Assembly (NCBI GenBank): GCA_040616305.1
Contig: CP159918.1
Location: 620,001-684,000, forward strand
Direction of reading: 5' to 3'
Origin: UBA1876 sp003446665
GTDB lineage: Bacteria > Synergistota > Synergistia > Synergistales > Thermovirgaceae
Length of the DNA: 64,000 nucleotides
A program made the position numbers and the translations under genes. The notes below the pieces were generated by a model. The model had not been told where the DNA came from and made no database searches. It saw only the letters and a list, made by a program, of their open reading frames with translations. Positions 51,264-58,591 of the stretch are shown piece by piece (position 1 is the first letter of the stretch; every line of letters begins with the position of its first letter).

Positions 51264-51280
51264 TTCAAAGGGTGAAGCTC

Positions 51281-52240
51281 ATGAAGCGTCTTGCGGTACT
51301 CACCAGCGGGGGTGACTCGCCGGGCATGAACGCCGCCATACGGGCTACGGCCCGCACGGCGATTTCGGAAGGCCTTGAGGTTTACGGTGTCATGCGCGGT
51401 TTTGAAGGACTTATAGAAAATGACATAAAACTCCTTCATGCAAGGGACGTGGGCGGTATAATCCACCGGGGAGGCACGATTCTGCAGACGGCGCGGTCCA
51501 AAAGGTTTCAGACCGAAGAGGGTATGGCGAAGGCCGTTAAAAATCTGGAAGTCCTGGGAATTGATTCCCTCGTCGTTATCGGCGGGGACGGGTCCTTCAG
51601 AGGTGCCGCCGAACTGGAAAAACGCGGCGTAGCGGTGGCGGGCATACCGGGTACGATAGACAACGACATAGGCGGCACGGACCTTACCATCGGGTTTCGG
51701 ACCGCCGTCGAGACCGCGCTTGACGCCGTGATGCGGCTGCGCGATACGGCTTCGAGCCACGACCGCCTCTTTATCGTGGAGGTAATGGGAAGACGCTCGG
51801 GTTTCATAGCCCTGGACGTCGCCGTGGCGGGCGGCGCCGAAGCGGTTTTGGTGCCCGAGGTGCCCTTCAGCCTTGGCCGCCTCGTGGACAAGCTGCACGC
51901 CGCGAGGCAAAAAGGGAAGACCCACTCGCTGATAGTGCTTTCCGAGGGCGTCATGGGCGCAGGAGAGCTCAGAGACCGCATTCAGGACACGGGGGGCTAC
52001 GATGCAAGGGTGACCGTGCTCGGGCATATCCAGCGGGGAGGTAGCCCCTGCGCAGTGGATATCATACTGGCCTCCAGAATGGGCAACGCAGCCGCAGGAG
52101 CCCTTGTTTCGGGAAAAAGGCGCACCATGACGGCTGCCATTTGCGGCAAGGTGGAAGTGGTGCCGCTTGAACTGGCATGGGAAAGGAAAAAGCTCCTCGA
52201 CCCGGAGCTTATGGAGTTAGTGGAGGTCTTGAGCATCTGA
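51281..52240 (+). CDS. pfkA: 6-phosphofructokinase (ATP type)
   Basis: Phosphorylates fructose-6-phosphate in glycolysis. TSGGDSPGMNAAIR (phosphate binding), IGGDGSFRGA (Gly after GGD marks the ATP and not the pyrophosphate class), GIPGTIDNDIGGTD with the catalytic Asp, EVMGRRSGFIA and GHIQRGGSP. 319 residues. ATG 51281 with aaagggtg upstream; a GTG at 51272 is less likely. Ends in a TGATG overlap with the DUF4392 gene. Confidence 0.96.
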   Translation: MKRLAVLTSGGDSPGMNAAIRATARTAISEGLEVYGVMRGFEGLIENDIKLLHARDVGGIIHRGGTILQTARSKRFQTEEGMAKAVKNLEVLGIDSLVVIGGDGSFRGAAELEKRGVAVAGIPGTIDNDIGGTDLTIGFRTAVETALDAVMRLRDTASSHDRLFIVEVMGRRSGFIALDVAVAGGAEAVLVPEVPFSLGRLVDKLHAARQKGKTHSLIVLSEGVMGAGELRDRIQDTGGYDARVTVLGHIQRGGSPCAVDIILASRMGNAAAGALVSGKRRTMTAAICGKVEVVPLELAWERKKLLDPELMELVEVLSI

Positions 52241-53121
52241 TGGTTGCTGAAGCCGCCCAGGCGCTCGCAGAAATTGTAGCCTCGGACAAAGCCGGAAGAC
52301 ATGTGGCTTCGTTGTGCAAGGCTGAAAGCCTGGTACGTGCTGCAGAATTGCTCGAGTCGGCACGGCGGGTTCTTGTCGTTACAGGTTTTTATGTTCCATC
52401 GGCAAAAGCGCCAGAGACCGACGGTCCGCCGGGAGCGGCGGTTTTGGCAAGGACCTTGCGGCGCATGGATGTTTGGGCAAAAATCGTTACTGACCGCCTG
52501 AACCTGGAGCCATTGGCGGCTTGTTGCGATATATTGGGCCTGGATGCCCCCCTTTGTGCGCGATCGCCGGAGGAAGTCCTTTCGTCGGGACCGGATGTTC
52601 TCGTATTTGTAGAGAGGCCCGGGGCCGCCGGAAACGGATGTTATTACAACATGCGCGGCGAGGACATCACTCGCTGGACGGCAAACCTGGACGAAGCGGC
52701 ATGCCTGGCCATGGAAAGAGACATTCCAGTGGTCGCCGTAGGCGACGGCGGAAACGAAGCGGGGATGGGGTGCCTGGAGGAAGAACTTGAAAGACTGATG
52801 CCTGATTTTACCAGGTGCCTTTGCCGTGTGGAAGCCGACGTGCTGATACCCGCGGACGTTTCCAACTGGGGCGCTTACGCCCTCTCGGGCTTGCTCTCGG
52901 TGCGGACAGGGTGCTGGCTCGGCCATGGCCCCGATGAAGAAGGGGCCATGATAGAAGGCATGATAAAAAATGGAGCCGTGGACGGTTTGTCATGCCTTTT
53001 TACGGCGTCTGTTGACGGCATGCCCCTTGAGGTGCACCAGGAAACAGTCGCCCGTATAAAGGAAGTGTGCGAGAGCTACATGGCAAAAAAAGGCGTCTGC
53101 TCTCCGAGGCTCAAACTTTAG
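52240..53121 (+). CDS. DUF4392 domain protein (D-glutamate cyclase-like)
   Basis: DUF4392 covers most of the 293 residues: RVLVVTGFYVPSAKAPETDGPPGAAVLARTL, VFVERPGAAGNGCYYNMRG, VAVGDGGNEAGMG and DVSNWGAYALSGLLSVRTG. The mammalian relative (DGLUCY) turns D-glutamate into 5-oxo-D-proline; bacterial members are little studied. It overlaps pfkA by one base and may be co-translated. A link to D-glutamate recycling from peptidoglycan is a guess. Its 3' end meets the ECF-S gene on the other strand in a 4-bp overlap. Confidence 0.85.
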   Translation: MVAEAAQALAEIVASDKAGRHVASLCKAESLVRAAELLESARRVLVVTGFYVPSAKAPETDGPPGAAVLARTLRRMDVWAKIVTDRLNLEPLAACCDILGLDAPLCARSPEEVLSSGPDVLVFVERPGAAGNGCYYNMRGEDITRWTANLDEAACLAMERDIPVVAVGDGGNEAGMGCLEEELERLMPDFTRCLCRVEADVLIPADVSNWGAYALSGLLSVRTGCWLGHGPDEEGAMIEGMIKNGAVDGLSCLFTASVDGMPLEVHQETVARIKEVCESYMAKKGVCSPRLKL

Positions 53122-53612
53122 TGACGACGGTCGGAAACGGGTGAAAGCCTCTTCTTGAGAATGGGTACAAAAACAAGCGCGAAGGCTCCCCCGATACCGG
53201 TCTGAAACAGGTCGGTTACAAGTTCCATGGGCGCCACCTTCCAGCCGTAGAGAATACCCGCGCTTGTGGTGTACCCTGCGATCATGACGAGCGCCCCTGC
53301 CAGGATCGCAAGTTTTCTGCCCCTTTTGGCCAAAAGACCGACTACTGCGCCTTCCGTTCCCTTGATGACGAGCGTCAATGGCGCCCACAGGGGGTATCCG
53401 AGCAAAAGATCGGCCAGGGCCGCGCCTGTCCCGCCGGAAAGTGCGCCGTACCTCGCTCCCAGTGTAAGGGCGATCACGTAGATTACCCCTTCTCCCAGGT
53501 TGAAGTAGATGCGCATCCCGGGCATGGGGACATGTATCATCGTCGCAAGCGAGACCGCTGCCGCCAGCATCGCTCCCAGGGCTACCTTTCGTGCGGTGTC
53601 GTGACCTTTCAC
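53118..53612 (-). CDS. ECF transporter S component (vitamin/precursor uptake)
   Basis: The only convincing minus-strand gene. 164 residues with five or six transmembrane spans and the S-component pattern: an N-terminal AMLAAAVSLATM span, FNLGEGVIYVIALTLGARYGALSGGTGAALADLLLG, PLTLVIKGTEGAVVG and a final helix ending in basic residues. Such proteins bind a vitamin and pair with shared EcfA/EcfT. The substrate is not readable from sequence; pyridoxine-, hydroxymethylpyrimidine- and thiamine-related groups show similar motifs. Convergent to DUF4392. It has its own aggagg ribosome site. Confidence 0.85.
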   Translation of the reverse strand: MKGHDTARKVALGAMLAAAVSLATMIHVPMPGMRIYFNLGEGVIYVIALTLGARYGALSGGTGAALADLLLGYPLWAPLTLVIKGTEGAVVGLLAKRGRKLAILAGALVMIAGYTTSAGILYGWKVAPMELVTDLFQTGIGGAFALVFVPILKKRLSPVSDRRH

Positions 53613-53843
53613 TGAAATCCATCCTCCTCTTTCTCATTTTCTTGCATAAGTGTATGCTTGAGAGGGTAAAAATTACAGGTCCAGCGAAGGCCTTTTAGAG
53701 CCTGTTTCTGGATAGGTTGTGTTTTTCCTTGTCTGAGGGGGCAGGCTCCGGCCCTGGAGACGGCCCCGATGGAGACGTTCGATTTGCGCGCAGTTTCATT
53801 TTTTCGAAAAAAACTTGCCAAAAGCCGGGGTAGTTGAGGTATA
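53613..53843. promoter_or_regulatory. Divergent intergenic region with inverted repeats
   Basis: 231 bp between the ECF-S gene (minus) and the 53844 gene (plus). It contains a 14-bp palindrome TTTTTTCGAAAAAA (53799-53812). It also holds two interleaved complements, ACAGG with CCTGT and TCCAG with CTGGA (53675-53712), which on the minus strand could form an H-type pseudoknot in the ECF-S leader. I could not match it to a known riboswitch. A TATAAT (53840-53845) runs into the start codon of the plus-strand gene. Confidence 0.35.
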
Positions 53844-54278
53844 ATGCAAAAGTCAGGAAAACAGTTTCTTTTCATTTCCCTCATATTGTGCGTGCCCGTT
53901 GTCGTTTCCCTGGTATGGTTGTACGGACAGCATAATTTTGCCGGGCCGCTCGCGATACACAGCTTCGTCCTGTGCGAGGAGCTTGACGAAAACAGCCTGC
54001 CTATTAAAATAACGGAGCGGTTCGACTGGGGCACACGCCAGGTTTGTGTACGTTTCGTATATAGCGCGCCCCGTACCGGGTCGCAGGTACGAATAAAGTG
54101 GTTTTACGAGGACCGCGTGATCTTTCAGGAAGAAATGACGATTTCCGACAAAAAGGGTGTCAAGGCCTTTTACCTGCTTCGGGAAGACGGCACCCCCCTT
54201 CCGATGGGTGCTTATTGCGTTGTAGTTGAAAGCGACGGCCGGGAGAGCGTGCGTCGTAGTTTTACTATCACACGCTGA
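53844..54278 (+). CDS. Hypothetical membrane-anchored protein, 144 aa
   Basis: Not recognised. An N-terminal hydrophobic segment (FLFISLILCVPVVVSLVWLYG) serves as signal or anchor; the rest (about 110 residues) is beta-rich, resembling an immunoglobulin-like domain, with a VRIKWFYEDRVIF core and a final VVVESDGRESVRRSFTI strand. Two cysteines outside the anchor could form a disulphide. The start ATG 53844 is preceded by ttgaggt with a short gap. It lies 28 bp before the transaldolase gene. Confidence 0.7.
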   Translation: MQKSGKQFLFISLILCVPVVVSLVWLYGQHNFAGPLAIHSFVLCEELDENSLPIKITERFDWGTRQVCVRFVYSAPRTGSQVRIKWFYEDRVIFQEEMTISDKKGVKAFYLLREDGTPLPMGAYCVVVESDGRESVRRSFTITR

Positions 54279-54306
54279 AGCCTGTTCAGCACAAAGGAGT
54301 TGCAAG

Positions 54307-54960
54307 ATGCGTTTTTTCCTCGATACTGCGGAAGTGGATGAAATCCGCAAAGCGGCCCGTTGGGGCGTCATAAGCGGTGTCACCACCAATCCCACCCTTG
54401 TAGCGAAAAGCAACCAGGATCTCAAAAGCGTAATAAGTGAAATATGCGATATTGTGGAAGGGCCGGTAAGCGCCGAAGTGGTATCTCACGACGTGGACGG
54501 TATGGTTCGAGAAGGCAGGGATCTTGCCGCCATACACGGTAACGTGGTGGTCAAGATTCCCATGACGGCGGAGGGCATGGCCGCCGTGCGCGTTCTTTCC
54601 GACGACGGGATCGACGTCAACGTCACCCTGGTGTTTTCACCGCAACAGGCCCTTTTGGCCGCGGCCGCAGGTGCGGCCTACGTCAGCCCCTTCGTGGGCA
54701 GGCTCGACGACATAGGCGAGGACGGCATCGGCCTGGTTTCGGAAATAGCGGAAGTATTCGCGCTGCAGGACATCCCCGTCGAGATAATAGCGGCGAGCAT
54801 AAGGCACCCCAGGCATGTGATCGATTCAGCCCTCGCAGGCGCTGATATCGCCACCGTTCCTTTCGTCGTCCTCGAGAAATGCTTCAGACATCCCCTCACG
54901 GACAGCGGCATCGAACGGTTTCTTGCCGACTGGGAGGGAGCCCGGAAGAAAAATGGCTGA
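54307..54960 (+). CDS. fsa: Transaldolase / fructose-6-phosphate aldolase family
   Basis: Small transaldolase (MipB/TalC type), 217 residues: MRFFLDTAEVDEIRKA, GVTTNPTLVAKS, VVVKIPMT with the Schiff-base Lys83, NVTLVFSPQQALLAA, SPFVGRLDDIGEDG and EIIAASIRHPRH. It serves the pentose phosphate pathway and may supply sedoheptulose-7-phosphate for GmhA. Whether it is a true transaldolase or an F6P aldolase is not decidable here. aaaggag upstream of ATG 54307. Overlaps rho by 8 bp; an fsa-rho link is also seen in Bacillus. Confidence 0.94.
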   Translation: MRFFLDTAEVDEIRKAARWGVISGVTTNPTLVAKSNQDLKSVISEICDIVEGPVSAEVVSHDVDGMVREGRDLAAIHGNVVVKIPMTAEGMAAVRVLSDDGIDVNVTLVFSPQQALLAAAAGAAYVSPFVGRLDDIGEDGIGLVSEIAEVFALQDIPVEIIAASIRHPRHVIDSALAGADIATVPFVVLEKCFRHPLTDSGIERFLADWEGARKKNG

Positions 54961-56311
54961 TAACGAAGTTCTGGACACCAGGCCCCAGGCGGAAAGCACA
55001 AGGGAAAACGGACAGGTCACAAACGGCAACGGGGAAATACGCAAGGTCCCGCGCCCGAAGCATACCTTCGGCGACCTGGCCGGCAAGGCATTGACGGAAT
55101 TGCGCAAGACCGCCAGACAGCTGAAGCTCCCCGGCGCGTCGACGTTGCGCAAGGACGACTTGATAATAGCCATACTCAAGGCCCAGTCGGAGGAGATGGG
55201 GTTTCGCTTCGGCGGAGGTACCCTGGAGGCGCTACCCGAGGGGTATGGCTTTTTGAGGCCCAGGGGGCTTCTGCCGAGCGACAATGATATTTATGTTTCC
55301 GCTTCCCAGATCCGTCGTTTCGGCCTTCGCAACGGAGACCTGGTCTGGGGCCTCATAAGGCCTCCCAAGGATCAGGAACATTACGAAGCACTCCTCAGGG
55401 TCGAGGTAGTCAACTTTTCCGACCCGGAAGAGGCCCGGAAACGGCCCCATTTCGAGCGGCTCACGCCGATTTTCCCCGATACACGCATTCAGCTGGAGAC
55501 TAAAAAACACGAGCTCACGACCCGGCTCATCGACCTCTTTGCCCCTATAGGAAAGGGACAGAGGGCTCTTGTAGTCTCGCCACCGAAAGCGGGCAAGACA
55601 ACGGTGCTCAAGAAAATAGCCAACGCCGTGACGGAGAACCATCCGGAAACGATACTAATGGTTCTCCTTGTAGACGAGCGGCCGGAAGAGGTCACCGACA
55701 TGGAGCGTTCCGTAGACGGCGAGGTAATTGCCTCGACCTTCGACAGGCCTGCCGAGGAACACATGAGGGTGGCCAACCTTGCCCTCGAAAAGGCGAAGCG
55801 CCTTGTTGAAGTGGGCAAGGACGTGGTGCTTCTTCTGGATTCCATAACCAGGCTCGCGCGCGCATCGAACCTGGTCGTGCCCCCTTCGGGAAGGACCCTT
55901 TCCGGCGGCATGGACCCGTCGGCGCTTTATTTCCCCAAGCGGTTTTTCGGAGCGGCCCGGAATATCGAGGAAGGCGGGAGCCTTACCATAATAGGGACGG
56001 CCCTGGTCGACACAGGAAGCCGGATGGACGAGGTAATCTACGAGGAGTTCAAGGGGACGGGCAATATGGAAGTCCATCTTTCCAGAAAGCTTTCGGAGCA
56101 GCGGATTTTCCCCGCCATAGACATTACCAGGTCGGGCACGCGGCGCGAGGAACTTCTCATGGGAGAGGACGAACTTCAGCGTATATGGCTTTTAAGGCGC
56201 AGGATAGCAAACGTCGACGAGGCCGAGGTTTTGAACCTCATTTTGGGAAAACTGAAAAGCACGGCGACCAACGCCGATTTTCTCGCGACCATCAAGGTCA
56301 ATCAGGTCTAG
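54953..56311 (+). CDS. rho: Transcription termination factor Rho
   Basis: Hexameric RNA helicase. N-terminal low-complexity part of about 40 residues, then the Rho N-domain (LTELRKTARQLKL), the cold-shock-like RNA-binding domain (GYGFLRPR, DIYVSASQIRRFGLRNGD) and the ATPase core with Walker A PPKAGKTT (near 210-217), LVDERPEEVTDM, LLLDSITRLARA (Walker B), the Q-loop SGGMDPSAL and the R-loop region EFKGTGNMEVHLSRKL. 452 residues. Start ATG 54953 inside the end of fsa. Confidence 0.97.
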   Translation: MADNEVLDTRPQAESTRENGQVTNGNGEIRKVPRPKHTFGDLAGKALTELRKTARQLKLPGASTLRKDDLIIAILKAQSEEMGFRFGGGTLEALPEGYGFLRPRGLLPSDNDIYVSASQIRRFGLRNGDLVWGLIRPPKDQEHYEALLRVEVVNFSDPEEARKRPHFERLTPIFPDTRIQLETKKHELTTRLIDLFAPIGKGQRALVVSPPKAGKTTVLKKIANAVTENHPETILMVLLVDERPEEVTDMERSVDGEVIASTFDRPAEEHMRVANLALEKAKRLVEVGKDVVLLLDSITRLARASNLVVPPSGRTLSGGMDPSALYFPKRFFGAARNIEEGGSLTIIGTALVDTGSRMDEVIYEEFKGTGNMEVHLSRKLSEQRIFPAIDITRSGTRREELLMGEDELQRIWLLRRRIANVDEAEVLNLILGKLKSTATNADFLATIKVNQV

Positions 56312-56348
56312 AGTTTCACCGAGATCCATTCGAGAGGAGTGAGTTCTT

Positions 56349-57785
56349 TTGAGGCAGACCCGCAACTGGTGGAGATTGCGACTATCAGACAAGGTCGGTT
56401 TCTGGATCGCCATCACTACCATGCTCAGCGCCACGCTTTTTTTGACCCTTTGTTCGAGCTTGAGATCCGGTGCCGGCTCAATTGAGGATATGGCAAGCTG
56501 CAGGAGCGGGGTGCCCCAGGGCGCTCCTTCTGGTTTCATCGTAATCGACATATCGAAATCGGTGTCCATCGAAACCCGGATGCACCATGATCTCGAGGCT
56601 TCAGTAGCAGGAGCCATGGCCCTGGGTATAGGTCCGCTCCCGGAAGGTCCCTCGCTTTTCGAGGAAGAACTCGTGCTGGAGGAAGTAGAACACAAAAAGA
56701 CGCCGGAAGAGAAACTGTTCGAAGAAAAACCGGCACCTGAAGAAAAGGACGTCGCAGCCGCCGATGAAGCAGCATCGGAAAGCGACGAGGGAGATGAAAC
56801 AGGCGAAGACGGCGAAAAGGCGGAGGAAAAACGCTGGGTAGAGTACTACGTAAAGGCGGGCGACACGCTGATCGGGATCGGCGGGTATTTCTCCCTTCCT
56901 CCCGATGTCATCGCCAAAGCCAACGCGCTGGAGAACCCTCACCTCCTGATGGAAGGACAGGAACTTCTGATTCCGCTGACCAAAGAGGATGCCGAAGCGG
57001 TCCTCGCGGAGGTCAAAAAGCGCAAGGAAAAGGAAAAGGAAGTACATGTGCTCAAGCTTGAGACCAAGGAATACACAGTGCGCGAAGGTGACAGCCTATG
57101 GTCCATAGCGAACGCCTACGGCCTAGACATCAATACCCTCTTCGGCTGCAACGAAATGAAAAACCCTAATTATCTCAAGGTTGGAACAACGCTGAGGATT
57201 CCCAACCAGGACGGCATTTTCTACAAGGTAGAAAAGGGAGACACCCTTGCCGGGATCGCGAGCAAATACGGTGTACCGGTGGAAGCGGTCCAGGAGGCGA
57301 ACGGACTTGATGGCACGGCTATTGCGGTCGGCAAAGAGTTGTTCCTGCCGGGCGCCAAACCCGTCACCTCGGTCTATTCTTTTAGCGGAGGAGGCGTCTC
57401 GTCGGGATTCAGGTGGCCCGTTTCAGGCAGGATCACAAGCAGATACGGATGGCGCAGGGATCCTTTTACCGGCAGGCGCGATTTCCATACCGGACTTGAT
57501 ATCAGGGGTGCCACGGGTACGACCATCAGGGCGGCCAAGGCGGGGCGCGTCGTTTATTCCGGATGGATGGGCGGATACGGCCGTGTCGTTGTCATAGACC
57601 ACGGTAAGGGTTATTCCACCCTGTACGCTCATTGCAGCAGGCTTCTCGTGAGCAAGGGAGCTCGTGTCTCGGGAGGGCAGGCCATCGCGAGGGTGGGTTC
57701 AAGCGGACGTGCCACGGGCCCGCACCTGCATTTTGAGGTACGTTACAACAACAAGGCCATAAACCCGTTGAAGGTTCTACGGTAA
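56349..57785 (+). CDS. LysM/M23 peptidoglycan endopeptidase
   Basis: TTG start with gagaggag ten bases upstream gives 478 residues. Hydrophobic anchor at about residues 16-37, a Glu/Lys-rich spacer (about 100-160), three LysM modules (about 165-210, 240-285, 291-335) and a C-terminal M23 lysostaphin-type domain (about 365-478) with both zinc motifs intact: H-x-x-x-D in DFHTGLDI and H-x-H in GPHLHFEV. It should act as an active endopeptidase on the periplasmic cell wall (DipM/NlpD/EnvC-like layout), perhaps in septum splitting. Ends 18 bp before the repeat array. Confidence 0.92.
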   Translation: MRQTRNWWRLRLSDKVGFWIAITTMLSATLFLTLCSSLRSGAGSIEDMASCRSGVPQGAPSGFIVIDISKSVSIETRMHHDLEASVAGAMALGIGPLPEGPSLFEEELVLEEVEHKKTPEEKLFEEKPAPEEKDVAAADEAASESDEGDETGEDGEKAEEKRWVEYYVKAGDTLIGIGGYFSLPPDVIAKANALENPHLLMEGQELLIPLTKEDAEAVLAEVKKRKEKEKEVHVLKLETKEYTVREGDSLWSIANAYGLDINTLFGCNEMKNPNYLKVGTTLRIPNQDGIFYKVEKGDTLAGIASKYGVPVEAVQEANGLDGTAIAVGKELFLPGAKPVTSVYSFSGGGVSSGFRWPVSGRITSRYGWRRDPFTGRRDFHTGLDIRGATGTTIRAAKAGRVVYSGWMGGYGRVVVIDHGKGYSTLYAHCSRLLVSKGARVSGGQAIARVGSSGRATGPHLHFEVRYNNKAINPLKVLR

Positions 57786-57802
57786 CGAGCGTCAGAAAAA
57801 GC

Positions 57803-58474
57803 CCACAAGGCCAAAAGATACCCCCTGTGGATTACGAGCGAAGCTCGTTGTGTTTTACCCAATCAGTAACCGTAAATAAGTGAACATAGACGGACATGGG
57901 CTTTACAATCCACAAGGCCACAAGATACCCCCTGTGGATTGCGAGCGAAGCTCGTTGCAGAAAGGTTTTACCCAATCAATAACCGTAAATAAGGGACAGA
58001 AACGGGCATGGGTTTTACAATCCACAAGGCCACGAGACGTTGGAAAAGTGAGTGAGATATAAACCTTGTGGGTTACGAGCGCAGCTCGTTGCATAGATGG
58101 TATTCCTAATTAATAACCTTAAATAAGGAAACAGGAACGAGCAAGGTTTTTTACAATCCGCAGGGCCGAAAAACTTTTTATGGTAAAAAGAATTGATCCC
58201 TGCGGATTGCGAGCGCAGCTCGTTGTATAGTTGGTTTTCCCAAGTAATAACCGTAAATAAGAGAACAGATACGGGCATGGGTTTTACAATCCACAAGGCC
58301 ACCAGACGTTGGAAAAGTGCGTGAGATATAATCCTTGTGGATTGCGAGCGCAGCTCGTTGCATAGATGGTATTCCTAATTAATAACCTTAAATAAGGAAA
58401 CAGGAACGAGCAAGGTTTTTTACAATCCGCAGGGCCGAAAAACTTTTTATGGTAAAAAGAATTGATCCCTGCGG
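57803..58474. repeat. Tandem array of six 107-136 bp units with covarying inverted repeats
   Basis: Units start at 57803, 57910, 58022, 58158, 58291 and 58427 (the last is cut short). Each begins with an 8-base left arm after ACAAT and a right arm 20-45 bases later. Arms are CCACAAGG with CCCTGTGG in units 1-2 (one mismatch), CCACAAGG with CCTTGTGG in units 3 and 5, and CCGCAGGG with CCCTGCGG in units 4 and 6. A second hairpin CGAGC-GAA-GCTCG (units 1-2) or CGAGC-GCA-GCTCG (units 3-5) follows in all but the last unit. Units 4 and 6 hold a nested CTTTTTA-TGG-TAAAAAG. Units 3+4 are repeated almost exactly as 5+6 (269-bp period). This 806-bp gap has no credible gene. Confidence 0.9.
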
Positions 58475-58518
58475 ATTGCGTTCTTTTACGTATGACAAAA
58501 CCCCGGAGTTGAAATAAA

Positions 58519-58555
58519 CTGGACCAGAAGCGTGACGTTCTGGTCCGGTTTTTTT
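58519..58555 (+). terminator. Intrinsic terminator in the pyrG leader (possible attenuator)
   Basis: GGACCAGAA paired with TTCTGGTCC (9 bp, extended by a T-G and a C-G pair) around an 8-base loop, then GG and seven Ts. It ends only 36 bases before the pyrG ATG. Confidence 0.88.
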
Positions 58556-58591
58556 GAAAAAGAGGCAAACCTGTGCGGGAGGAGACCATAA

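Noticed and set aside
53675..53712. Known riboswitch (TPP, preQ1, THF) in the ECF-S leader
   Set aside because: Consensus core sequences of these classes could not be found by eye; only interleaved complements are present.
57803..58474. CRISPR array
   Set aside because: Units are 107-136 bp with similar, not unique, interiors and no short direct repeats with constant spacers; no cas genes in the window.
57903..58589. Four overlapping minus-strand open frames with repeated NELRSQS-like peptides
   Set aside because: They arise because the repeat unit is read several times; stems covary at the nucleotide level with no sign of protein-level constraint and no ribosome sites.
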